Assembly (NCBI GenBank): GCA_015522695.1
Contig: WALT01000021.1
Span: 1 to 35,435, forward strand
Length of the DNA: 35,435 nt
Direction of reading: 5' to 3'
Source of the DNA: Nitrososphaerota archaeon
GTDB taxonomy: Archaea; Thermoproteota; Nitrososphaeria; Conexivisphaerales; Conexivisphaeraceae
The notes below the pieces were generated by a model. That model had not been told where the DNA came from. It was given only the letters and a program-made list of their open reading frames with translations, and made no database searches. The position numbers and the translations under genes were made by a program. Positions 1 through 6,935 of the stretch are shown one piece after another (positions within the stretch are counted from its first letter, which is position 1; each line of letters begins with the position of its first letter).

Positions 1-2
1 CC

Positions 3-695
3 ATGGGGATAAAGCTCTTCGCCACGGACGTCGACGGCACCTTGACGGAGAGTAGGGGCAGTTTCAGGTTGAATTTGAGGGCAGTCGAGGCCCTCAGGAT
101 TCTGGAGGAGCGTGGCGTGGTGGTCTCCCTGATCACCGGCAATGGATATGAGATAGCTGCCGGGCTAGCCAGATATATCGGGGTCAGCGGACCGATTGTC
201 GCCGAAAACGGGTGCCTTCTATTCGAGAAGGGGAAATTGGAGAGCTTGTGTTCCGGGAGGCCGCCGAGGGCGCTCATGGAAGCAGTATCCTCCATGGGAC
301 TTAAGGAGAGCTGGCAGAACCGTTGTAGGCTGCACGACCTGGCGTTCGTGGTCGAGGATATATCGACCCTGAGGAGGGCGGCGGAGAGGGTCAGGGGTCT
401 GATGCCGGAGCTCGGGTGGAGAGGCCGCGTCATCGTCAGCGGCTATGCCCTCCACTTGCAACCAGAGGGTGGAGGAAAGGGTAGGGCTCTCAGAAGCGTG
501 GCCGAGAGGTTGGGCGTAAGAATCGAGGATGTGATCGCCGTGGGGGATTCGGAGGGAGACCTCGAACTCCTAGAGGCTGCTGGGATCCCAGCAGCCGTCG
601 GGGATGCTGATCCACGGTTGAAGATGGCGGCGAGGATTGTCGCCTCTAGTCCAGCTGGGGATGGACTGGTTGAGATAGTGAGGGCCCTGCTTTGA
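3..695 (+). CDS. Archaeal-type phosphoglycolate phosphatase (HAD subclass IIB)
   Basis: A 230-residue HAD hydrolase expected to dephosphorylate 2-phosphoglycolate or a related small sugar phosphate in the cytosol. The nucleophile motif DVDGT places the catalytic aspartates at D9 and D11. Motif II is the TGN near residue 46, the motif III lysine is probably K159 in GGGKG, and motif IV is GDSEGD with D182 and D186. The cap between motifs II and III is of the C2 type, and the length is normal for the archaeal family. The ATG lies two bases inside the window edge, so its upstream region is not visible; the motif spacing from the start suggests it is the true start. Substrate is inferred from family only. 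Confidence 0.85.
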   Translation: MGIKLFATDVDGTLTESRGSFRLNLRAVEALRILEERGVVVSLITGNGYEIAAGLARYIGVSGPIVAENGCLLFEKGKLESLCSGRPPRALMEAVSSMGLKESWQNRCRLHDLAFVVEDISTLRRAAERVRGLMPELGWRGRVIVSGYALHLQPEGGGKGRALRSVAERLGVRIEDVIAVGDSEGDLELLEAAGIPAAVGDADPRLKMAARIVASSPAGDGLVEIVRALL

Positions 696-1054
696 ACCGG
701 AGGTGGCCTTCGACAAGCCTATACTACGTAAGCATCGGCCTCATCTCCCTCCACGATAAATCCAGTCTGAAGTATCCCCCCTTCCATAGACCACGACCAC
801 TGATAGCTCGAATTCACGATCGACACCGGATAGATGGGCGTACAGATCGATCTAAACGGTCCAGCCAGGCGGAGCGGTGGACGACCATTTCAAGATATGT
901 CGGGCGCTGACCTCGGGGCGCAACCTGTTTAGGATAGGACGGAGATTTATGGATCGTTCGATCGGAGGGCGGCGCCCTCCTCCCGGGTTCACCTGTTGTT
1001 GGTGAAGTCTGAGGCCTCGACGTAGGCATGGATCCATCACAACGTCTCCGGGCA
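696..1054. other. Gene-poor spacer with a possible minus-strand coding remnant
   Basis: No convincing intact gene lies here. Read on the minus strand, positions of about 886 down to 719 stay open and end in TAG, giving a peptide rich in W and acidic residues (for example YQWSWSMEGGILQTGFIVEG). That composition looks more like real coding sequence than the competing frames, but I cannot assign a family and there is no clear start. It may be the C-terminal scrap of a decayed gene. Confidence 0.25.
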
Positions 1055-2638
1055 CTAAGAATGGGTGAGCACGGCCTTTAGCTTAGCCAGGGGCCTTATC
1101 ACTGGTTCTTCCTTCGCCTTGCTGGCGGCAAGCCTCTCCTTCGCCTCCTCTATATGGTCCAGTATCTGATCAGGGGTGAGGCCATCGGCGAACTTGGCGA
1201 CCTTGCCTAGGAAATACGAGAGGAGGAAGCGGACGGGTGCCAGCTTGGCTCCCCTTAAATAGAAGGTCGAGATTATGTCCTTAGCCCATCTGACGCTATG
1301 TCTCAACGTCATGAGCATCAACTCGGCGTGATCCCTAGTGAGGTTCACGGAGCGGAACCAATCCTCCCTCCTCAAGACCCCCATAGGAACGAAGAACATA
1401 GGAACGACCATGGACCTGTAGGGCTTTAGCCTCTCTACGAGTTCGATCGTCTTCATGACGTCGTCCGGCGTCTCGCCTGGAAGCCCCACTATGAGCGTGG
1501 CCGCCGGCACTATCCTGTGCTCATGCAATATCATGAACGCCTCCTCCACGATCTCGGGCCACCTCTCGGATGGATATGGTGCCGCCTTGGCAGGCATCAC
1601 GGCCCTGGCCAACCTCGGAGACCCGGTCTCTATCCCGGTCTGGAAGCCGGTGAAGTCCTGGTTCTCACCCAATATCATCTCGGATAGCCTCGTTATGAGC
1701 TTATGTTCCCTCTGGGCTGCTACGACGGCCGCCAGGCTGGCATGGCTCCAGGCCATCGCCTTATAATACCTCTTGACGAGCCTGTGTAGCTTTATCAATG
1801 GCTCCGGCCTCGGATGTATCCCGTCGGCCCCATACAGCAATACATCCTCGCTATGTATCACGCCGCTCTCGATCCCTGCCCCCGCGTTCACCCTCAACTC
1901 CTCCTCTATCATATCCAGCGGTATCATCCTCAATGGCCTGAGCGTGACGTTGCAGAACTTGCAACCGCGGGGACAGCCCCTCATTATCTCCACGAGTCCA
2001 TTGACGCTCGCCGCCTTTATCGTGGGGATCTCCTCTATCCTGGGCGAGTCCCTCGGCGCTATGCTGACGTAACGGGGAAGGGGTTCGCCGTCCAATATGG
2101 CCTCCGCCAACCTCACCACGAGCTTCTCAGCCTCCCCCTCGACTATAGTGTCCACGAGGAACTCGTCCAGATAGTTGGGCGTGTAGAGCCACTGCCATGC
2201 GGATGGCCCCCCGACCACGGTCTTCATGTCCTGGTTCCATCGCCTCTTGACATCAGCGGCCCTCGACATGAACTCCAGGAGCCTCCTCCTGTTCACAGGT
2301 TCCTTCCCCGTGACGAGCCACCACTCGCTGCTCGGGGGATTGAACGCGAAGTAGTCGTGATGGCCGACCAGGAATGCCTTGGCCCTCTTGAGATATGGAC
2401 CCAGGCTATCCGGGTCTATCACCGCTGCCTTGAAGCCGGCGTCTTGGAGGGCCACCTCTATCTTCCTGAGGCCATAAGATGCGAATTTAGGCCTTCCTTC
2501 ACCGTCTACCTTGACCTTTGGGGCCGAGACCCACATCCATATCTTCTCCGGAAAGATGACGGGTGGACCGGTCGTCATGAAGCCCACGAACTCCCTGTCG
2601 TGATGCGTGCTCATGAGAGTCCTATCGACGCTTATCAC
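1055..2638 (-). CDS. B12-binding-type radical SAM protein, function unknown
   Basis: A 527-residue radical SAM enzyme. The cluster-binding cysteines are C222, C226 and C229 in the order CxxxCxxC (RGCPRGCKFC). The N-terminal 200 residues resemble the cobalamin-binding-like domain that precedes the SAM domain in this superfamily, with GGPSAW near 143 and VEGEAE near 167. Later motifs such as GIETGSPRL and VGLPGET are standard for the SAM barrel. No His ligand for cobalamin is obvious, so B12 use is unproven. The longest start is a GTG at 2638; an ATG eight codons later (2614) is an alternative. It follows the 97-residue gene by 19 bp, so the two probably form one transcript. Substrate not predictable. 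Confidence 0.8.
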   Translation of the reverse strand: MISVDRTLMSTHHDREFVGFMTTGPPVIFPEKIWMWVSAPKVKVDGEGRPKFASYGLRKIEVALQDAGFKAAVIDPDSLGPYLKRAKAFLVGHHDYFAFNPPSSEWWLVTGKEPVNRRRLLEFMSRAADVKRRWNQDMKTVVGGPSAWQWLYTPNYLDEFLVDTIVEGEAEKLVVRLAEAILDGEPLPRYVSIAPRDSPRIEEIPTIKAASVNGLVEIMRGCPRGCKFCNVTLRPLRMIPLDMIEEELRVNAGAGIESGVIHSEDVLLYGADGIHPRPEPLIKLHRLVKRYYKAMAWSHASLAAVVAAQREHKLITRLSEMILGENQDFTGFQTGIETGSPRLARAVMPAKAAPYPSERWPEIVEEAFMILHEHRIVPAATLIVGLPGETPDDVMKTIELVERLKPYRSMVVPMFFVPMGVLRREDWFRSVNLTRDHAELMLMTLRHSVRWAKDIISTFYLRGAKLAPVRFLLSYFLGKVAKFADGLTPDQILDHIEEAKERLAASKAKEEPVIRPLAKLKAVLTHS

Positions 2639-2657
2639 GAAGTCCAGATCTAGCGTA

Positions 2658-2951
2658 TCAGGTCACCTCCTCTACGATCTCGATCCCGGGGTTTGCAGAC
2701 CTCACCGTGATGCGCGGCAATCCTAGAGGTTCACCGTCCTCCCTGACTGTGAAGGAGGCGAATATGAAGCTTTGGATGACGTCATGAAGGTCATCCAAGC
2801 AATCCTCAAACCTCGCTCCCTTGATCGTGAAGATGAACCTGTACGCCCCCATCCTGGCCCACTTGGATACTATCGATGAGATCTTAGGTGCAGAACCTTG
2901 TGGTGGGCATCCCTCCAACACTATCTCTACGTCGCCGGTAGGCGGAGGCAT
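2658..2951 (-). CDS. Conserved-looking small protein of unknown function
   Basis: A 97-residue soluble protein that I do not recognise. It is a mixed alpha/beta sequence with two cysteines (residues 15 and 50) and no membrane segment. It lies 19 bp upstream of the radical SAM gene on the same strand. A TATA-like run (GTAAATATG read on the minus strand, about 2984-2992) lies between it and the preceding regulator gene, so the pair likely has its own promoter. The context suggests a partner or substrate of the radical SAM enzyme, but that is inference. Confidence 0.6.
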   Translation of the reverse strand: MPPPTGDVEIVLEGCPPQGSAPKISSIVSKWARMGAYRFIFTIKGARFEDCLDDLHDVIQSFIFASFTVREDGEPLGLPRITVRSANPGIEIVEEVT

Positions 2952-2997
2952 ACTCTAGATATTACAATTGCGGTTGCATATTTACGTTGCTTTTTTT

Positions 2998-3390
2998 TCA
3001 TTCCACTGGACAGGCTATCGGAACGAATTTCAGCCTGCAATGCTTGGTGGCCATCAAGGCCTTGTGCAGCTCGGTAACCTTCTGGGAGGGGCCGGAGACC
3101 ACTATTGTCTCCACGCACTCACCCCCGACGTGGGAGTGGTTGTAGCTCCTGACCATATCCCTGAACTTCCTTAGGGCACCGTAGACGCTTGGATCGTCCT
3201 CGCTTCCCGTGAGTACGAACACTCCTCGACACTGATGTGGTGAGAGATAATGTAGGTTCTCCTGGACGAACAGGCTCAGGGCCTCGCTCACGACCCTGCT
3301 CCTGTCCGAGCCAAGGATCGATGCCAATCTATCGAGGCTCTCCGCTAGCTCCTTCGGGATTGCCACCCCAAACCTCCTCTTCCTGACCAT
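2998..3390 (-). CDS. NikR-like ribbon-helix-helix metal-responsive regulator
   Basis: A 130-residue CopG/NikR-family transcription regulator. Residues 1-45 are the ribbon-helix-helix DNA-binding domain (RRFGVAIPKEL strand and two helices), and residues 55-130 are the ACT-like metal-sensing domain. The metal-site region reads NHSHVGGEC, giving H85, H87 and C92. In E. coli NikR the ligands are H87, H89 and C95, so the spacing from the second His to Cys is one residue shorter here. The C-terminal end has two further cysteines (C118, C127). The ATG has a GAGGTGA Shine-Dalgarno and begins 7 bp after the transporter gene ends, so it is co-transcribed and probably represses it when metal is replete. 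The metal could be Ni, Zn or Mn. Confidence 0.8.
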   Translation of the reverse strand: MVRKRRFGVAIPKELAESLDRLASILGSDRSRVVSEALSLFVQENLHYLSPHQCRGVFVLTGSEDDPSVYGALRKFRDMVRSYNHSHVGGECVETIVVSGPSQKVTELHKALMATKHCRLKFVPIACPVE

Positions 3391-3397
3391 CCATCGA

Positions 3398-5077
3398 TCA
3401 CCTCTTAACGGCCAGGCCGACGGCGTAGACCGCGGTCAACAGAAGGCCGGCGGCTGCAGCGGGTGCTTGATTAAGCACGACCGCGGCGTAAAGCCCAGCC
3501 AGGCTAGCGGCCAAGCTGACGGTTAAGCTGATGAGCAGGGCGTTGCGAGCACTTCCAGCGATCGTCACTGCTATTGCCGAGGGCAGCAATATCAACACAT
3601 GCTCCAAGACGAACCCGACTATCCTTATCAGGGCTACTGTGGTTAGCGCCAGCAGGGTGAACACGAGCCAGTCGTAGACCTCGACCCTGACACCGCTGAG
3701 CCTAGCTCCATCCCTGTCGACCCCCAGACACACGTTCTCCCTATGCGTGAGGAGTGTGAGCGCTAGGACCACAGCTGCTATCGCCGCTGCGTAGATGGCG
3801 TCGCTCCAGCTCGCGAGGAGAGGATCGCCGACTATCATCGCCCATACATTGGACTCCATCGGGAAACTCGTGAGCACATAATATATCGCCATGACGCTGG
3901 CGGATGCTGTGAACGCGACGAAGACAGCCGTGGCGGTGTCGGAATCCACGCCTTTATATATCATGTAACCCACGATGTAGGCCAGGATCAAACCAGCTAG
4001 TACAGCCCATGTGTGTTCATCCAAGATCCCTAGAAGCCTTGACGCTGGTATGGCGGCCACAGCCGCCAATAGCGCAGCATGAGGTGAGGCCCCTGCCAGG
4101 AAGTAGAGCCTACGCGCAGCTATCAGAGGGCTCAGGGCTCCATATGCGAGCGCAGCTGCAACCATGACCACGAGCCATCTCAAATCGAGAGGGATTGCTG
4201 CAACAGCCCGTCTGTGGGTTCCTGTGGTCGCCCTAGCTCCCACGGCTATGCTCTCGAGCTTCTCCGGTACGCTCTGCTCACCTATCGGTGAAGGCAACAT
4301 GAGCACGGATATTCCGTACTCTTTAGCGTACTCGAGAAGCTGTTGAGAGGCCTTGAGCTTGGCTGGTTCCGTGACTATGGCAAGGCGGATCGTGCCCGAT
4401 TCCATAGCGGATATTATCCTCCCCACGTCCACTGGCGTCGCGGGAACCCCATGCTCCTTGATCATCAGGTATTCGACCTTGATTCCAAGCCAGGAGACGG
4501 CGTACTGGGACATGGGGGTATCGGCGACTGCTACGACCTTGAACCTGGGAGCAGCCGCTGTTATCGAATCCACCTTCCTGATAATCTCTGCCATCCTGCT
4601 CCCATAGCTCTGGGCACATTCGGGCCTGATCTCCTCGAGGACCCCTGCCATGTATTCGATGAACGTCTTATAGTTCGATGGATCATATATCGGCATGTGA
4701 TAATTCAGGTTCCCGGTCTCAGGGTTCTCCAGAAGCCTCATGCCAGGGAGATCGGGCATCTCGACGAGCCGTGCCTTGATCTCACCAGATGATACGAGCT
4801 CCCTTATCTTCATCTCGAACGATGTGTGAGCGGTGGACACGATGACATCTGCCGATCTGAGCTTCTCCACATCCGCCGGGGTCAACTGGTAGTTGTGCGG
4901 ATCCACGCCAGGAGGTGCTACACTGTCGATGCTATCACCATCACATAGCAACGGCTTCACGTCATGGATGAGGTTATGGAAGGTCACGACCACCTTGACC
5001 CCTCTAGAGCCGGCCGTGGCGGAGGTGGCCAGGAGCAATGCCAGGAGCAATGCCAGGAGCGGTAGAGCCCTCCACAA
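3398..5077 (-). CDS. Metal ABC importer: substrate-binding protein fused to permease
   Basis: A 559-residue protein that joins two normally separate subunits of a Zn/Mn-type ABC importer. Residues 1-22 are a signal or anchor segment. Residues 27-285 are a cluster A-I (ZnuA/PsaA-like) binding protein: H61 in GVDPHNY, H127 in NYHMP, and E209 or E237 match the metal-ligand positions. Residues about 298-559 are an ABC-3 permease with roughly seven to eight membrane spans and the motif LAGASPHAALL. The reading frame is continuous across the joint. The only in-frame start is a TTG at 5077, preceded by GAGGGG and 13 bp downstream of an in-frame stop. The signal peptide is encoded by a 15-bp tandem repeat. 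It shares a promoter region with the divergent ATPase gene and is followed by the NikR-like gene. Confidence 0.85.
   Translation of the reverse strand: MWRALPLLALLLALLLATSATAGSRGVKVVVTFHNLIHDVKPLLCDGDSIDSVAPPGVDPHNYQLTPADVEKLRSADVIVSTAHTSFEMKIRELVSSGEIKARLVEMPDLPGMRLLENPETGNLNYHMPIYDPSNYKTFIEYMAGVLEEIRPECAQSYGSRMAEIIRKVDSITAAAPRFKVVAVADTPMSQYAVSWLGIKVEYLMIKEHGVPATPVDVGRIISAMESGTIRLAIVTEPAKLKASQQLLEYAKEYGISVLMLPSPIGEQSVPEKLESIAVGARATTGTHRRAVAAIPLDLRWLVVMVAAALAYGALSPLIAARRLYFLAGASPHAALLAAVAAIPASRLLGILDEHTWAVLAGLILAYIVGYMIYKGVDSDTATAVFVAFTASASVMAIYYVLTSFPMESNVWAMIVGDPLLASWSDAIYAAAIAAVVLALTLLTHRENVCLGVDRDGARLSGVRVEVYDWLVFTLLALTTVALIRIVGFVLEHVLILLPSAIAVTIAGSARNALLISLTVSLAASLAGLYAAVVLNQAPAAAAGLLLTAVYAVGLAVKR
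5032..5061. repeat. 15-bp tandem repeat encoding the signal-peptide core
   Basis: About two and a half copies of a 15-bp unit (containing CCAGGAGCAATG) lie in the first codons of the fused transporter gene. On the minus strand they encode the repeating Leu/Ala hydrophobic core of the signal sequence (LLALLLALLLA). Gain or loss of a unit would change the length by five residues without a frameshift. Confidence 0.8.
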
Positions 5078-5096
5078 AGTCGCCCCTCAGAGTGTA

Positions 5097-5118
5097 CACA
5101 ATCCTTATAAGGATTGTG
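5097..5118. promoter_or_regulatory. Perfect 22-bp palindromic operator with central TATA, divergent promoter
   Basis: The half-site CACAATCCTTA is followed at once by its exact reverse complement, so the centre reads TTATAA, a TATA box on both strands. The centre (5107.5) is about 30 bp from each flanking start: TTG at 5077 on the minus strand and ATG at 5137 on the plus strand. This is the normal TATA-to-start distance in this window. A single symmetrical element therefore appears to drive both transporter transcripts, and a dimeric regulator bound there would occlude TBP. The nearby NikR-like protein is the natural candidate. TGTGCACA at 5126-5133 is a second small palindrome just downstream. 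Confidence 0.75.
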
Positions 5119-5136
5119 CATATAATGTGCACACTG

Positions 5137-5913
5137 ATGGATGCACATAGCCTGGAGGTCGAGGGACTGACGGCGGGATATGGAGGGGAACTGGTGATAG
5201 AGAAAGTCAGCTTTCGTCTCGAGGGACCTCAGCTGGCCCAGATATTGGGTCCGAACGGTGCAGGGAAGACCACGTTGATAAAGGCGATCCTGGGCTTGAT
5301 GGAACCAATTTCCGGGCGGGTGATCGTGGACGGCGTCGATATCACGGGGGACCCCAAGGGGGCTGGGCCTATCGTCGGATATGTGCCACAGCTGTTCGGT
5401 TTAGAGCAGGCGAAGTATCCGGTGACGGCATGGGAGCTCGTGGAGTCATCCTATTTCATGCACAGGAGCAGATGGCCCAGGCTATTCTCGAGCGATGAGG
5501 TGAAGGCCAAAATAGAGAAGGCCCTCAAGATCGTAGGACTCGACGAGGAAGCCTGGAGGAAGAGCCTGTGGAACCTATCCGGTGGACAGAGGCAACGCGT
5601 ACTCTTAGCGAGGGCGATCGTCCACGATCCTCCCGTCCTGATCCTGGACGAGCCTCTATCGGCGGTCGATCCATCCGGAAGGGCTGAGATAGCCTCGTTC
5701 ATAGGCTCCTTGGCCGATGAGAAGCTCGTGCTCGTGTCGACGCATGACCCGATGTTGTTACTAAGACATACGAGGACGGTCATATTGGTGAACAAGAGGT
5801 TCTACGCCGTGGGCAGCCCGGATGAGGTCCTTAAGCTCGAGGTTCTAAGCCGCGTATACGCCGGTGCAGCGATACAGGTGCGTGAGCATGTTCATATATC
5901 AGACATGCCATAA
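5137..5913 (+). CDS. Metal ABC transporter ATP-binding protein
   Basis: A 258-residue ABC ATPase that would energise the fused binding-protein/permease encoded divergently. Visible motifs are Walker A GPNGAGKTT near residue 38, the Q-loop in GYVPQLF, the signature LSGGQRQR, Walker B LILDEPLSAVD and the switch histidine in STHDP, all as in ZnuC/MntB-type subunits. The open frame runs upstream to 5038 across the operator, so I chose ATG 5137 because it lies about 30 bp from the TATA centre; ATG 5125 is possible. It is separated from its permease by transcription direction but shares the same operator. Positions 5319-5361 are duplicated exactly in the next gene. Confidence 0.88.
   Translation: MDAHSLEVEGLTAGYGGELVIEKVSFRLEGPQLAQILGPNGAGKTTLIKAILGLMEPISGRVIVDGVDITGDPKGAGPIVGYVPQLFGLEQAKYPVTAWELVESSYFMHRSRWPRLFSSDEVKAKIEKALKIVGLDEEAWRKSLWNLSGGQRQRVLLARAIVHDPPVLILDEPLSAVDPSGRAEIASFIGSLADEKLVLVSTHDPMLLLRHTRTVILVNKRFYAVGSPDEVLKLEVLSRVYAGAAIQVREHVHISDMP
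5319..5361 (+). repeat. 43-bp exact direct repeat, copy 1 (inside ATPase gene)
   Basis: This segment of the ATPase coding sequence, encoding residues around VIVDGVDITGDPKG, recurs without mismatch at 5971-6013. It fits the ABC family here, so this copy is the likely source. Confidence 0.95.
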
Positions 5914-5914
5914 T

Positions 5915-5938
5915 AGTATTACAAGTAATACTTATAAA
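5915..5938 (+). promoter_or_regulatory. Inverted repeat AGTATTAC-AA-GTAATACT joined to a TATA box
   Basis: Two perfect 8-bp arms with a 2-bp spacer (5915-5932) run directly into CTTATAAA (5931-5938). The start codon of the ribbon-helix-helix gene is at 5962, about 27 bp from the TATA centre, which fits leaderless transcription. A dimer on the palindrome would cover the BRE/TATA position, so it looks like a repressor operator. Autoregulation by the downstream protein is the simplest guess. The half-site differs from that of the 5097-5118 element. Confidence 0.65.
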
Positions 5939-5961
5939 CACATAGTTGCCATATACTCGCC

Positions 5962-6447
5962 ATGAGCGATGGTGATCGTGGACGGCGTCGATATCACGGG
6001 GGACCCCAAGGGGATGAAAGCGGGAAGGTCGTCACGATCAGGGGGCTGAACGAGGAGCTCTACAGGAGGGCTGCGGCGCTAGCTAAGACGACCGGCAGGA
6101 CCGTGGGCGAGGTGATGAACGAGGCGATCGAGCTCGTGCTGAACGTGGGCGAGGCTGCGTTATCTCCCTTCGTCAAGCCAGGCGAACATGAGGGGAAGAC
6201 AATCGAGGTTTCCGGGCTGGAGGAGCTCAAGATATCCAAGGAGGACCTCGAAGGCTTGGGCGAGGACGAGAAGGTGGTTTTCCGGGGGTTGAGGAGGCTC
6301 GAGATCGAGGAGGATGTACCCTATAGATACTTCGAGGGGAAGGTCGCTGCGATAGTCTCATGCGATGAAGTGATCTTGCCGAAAGGTTATCCGAAGCTCA
6401 AGGTCGCCGCCAGAATGCAGGGGATAAAGGATCTGAAGATAGGTTAG
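5962..6447 (+). CDS. Ribbon-helix-helix protein with unknown C-terminal domain and a transplanted N-terminus
   Basis: A 161-residue protein. Residues 22-58 form an RHH-like unit (KVVTIRGLNEELYRRAAAL, then a second helix TVGEVMNEAIELVL), suggesting DNA binding. Residues 70-161 are a beta-rich region with recurring short Leu/Ile strand patterns (LEELKI, LRRLEI, IKDLKI) and one CDE; I do not recognise it. Residues 4-18 (GDRGRRRYHGGPQGD) are encoded by a 43-bp exact copy of the upstream ATPase gene read in another frame, so this basic tail is probably recent. No other in-frame start exists before the RHH strand, and the TATA spacing supports ATG 5962. It sits 48 bp after the transporter ATPase, which suggests a role in the same metal response. 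Confidence 0.6.
   Translation: MSDGDRGRRRYHGGPQGDESGKVVTIRGLNEELYRRAAALAKTTGRTVGEVMNEAIELVLNVGEAALSPFVKPGEHEGKTIEVSGLEELKISKEDLEGLGEDEKVVFRGLRRLEIEEDVPYRYFEGKVAAIVSCDEVILPKGYPKLKVAARMQGIKDLKIG
5971..6013 (+). repeat. 43-bp exact direct repeat, copy 2 (5' end of RHH gene)
   Basis: Identical to 5319-5361, 652 bp upstream. Here the segment is read in a different frame and encodes a basic Gly/Arg-rich tail ahead of the RHH strand. Flanking bases differ on both sides, so the copied unit is sharply bounded. Confidence 0.95.
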
Positions 6448-6935
6448 TCCTCCTGCTTCTCGATCCTCCAGATGAGTCCCTTCACGGGCCAGAGATCCGT
6501 GGAGATCGATTTCAGCTCCTCTAGTGCCCTCTTCTCTAGACCTTTATTCCTCCTTCCCCTCTGCCTATGGACCAAGGCCGCGAGGCCCAGCAATATTGCA
6601 TGCAGCACCACCTTCTTCTCTCCCTCCTCCCTTCTCCAGAGCTCCTCCAATGTCTCGTAGGCCTCCCATACCCTGTCCTCCCCGTAATAATCGAGCGCCT
6701 TGGCGATGGGTTCCTCCGGCATCTCCCCCACCTCGATCGTCCTCCTCCACGCAGGTTCCCCCAACAGCTCGGCGAGCATCCTCTCACCCTCCTCTTGGCC
6801 GCCAACGATAACATCGATCTCTATCCATCTGCGAGTGAGCCTGACGTCGACTACTCTCATGTCCTGTATCTTCTTCACCTCATCCCTCAGGTCTGGCCTC
6901 CATCTGTCCTTAGGATAGCCCAGGAGGAGCCTCAT
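6444..6935 (-). CDS. DUF309-family protein
   Basis: A 163-residue protein. The C-terminal half carries the DUF309 pattern: a helix with YYGEDRVWEAYETLEELWRR, then KVVLHAILLGLAALVH and a basic GRRNKGLEKRA. Proteins of this family are small, helical and of unknown function. The N-terminal 65 residues are a separate alpha/beta piece. The frame is open further upstream, but the ATG at 6935 overlaps the stop of the preceding oxidoreductase gene by the classic 4-bp ATGA, so translation is probably coupled and this start is well supported. The stop overlaps the end of the convergent RHH gene by 4 bp. Confidence 0.75.
   Translation of the reverse strand: MRLLLGYPKDRWRPDLRDEVKKIQDMRVVDVRLTRRWIEIDVIVGGQEEGERMLAELLGEPAWRRTIEVGEMPEEPIAKALDYYGEDRVWEAYETLEELWRREEGEKKVVLHAILLGLAALVHRQRGRRNKGLEKRALEELKSISTDLWPVKGLIWRIEKQED

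Noticed and set aside
692-910. 72-codon plus-strand frame beginning at the first gene's stop
   Set aside because: Pro/Arg-rich, no motif, no Shine-Dalgarno, and the opposite strand looks more like coding sequence.
960-1060. Possible tRNA because of a GGGTTCA word
   Set aside because: The flanks cannot form a T arm or an acceptor stem, and no anticodon arm fits.
1814-2653. 279-codon plus-strand frame
   Set aside because: Exact antisense of the radical SAM gene, which has clear cysteine motifs on the other strand.
5038-5136. Longer N-terminus for the metal ATPase
   Set aside because: It would translate through the operator/TATA element and the opposite gene's signal-peptide repeat; the family start is at the MDAHSLEVEG segment.
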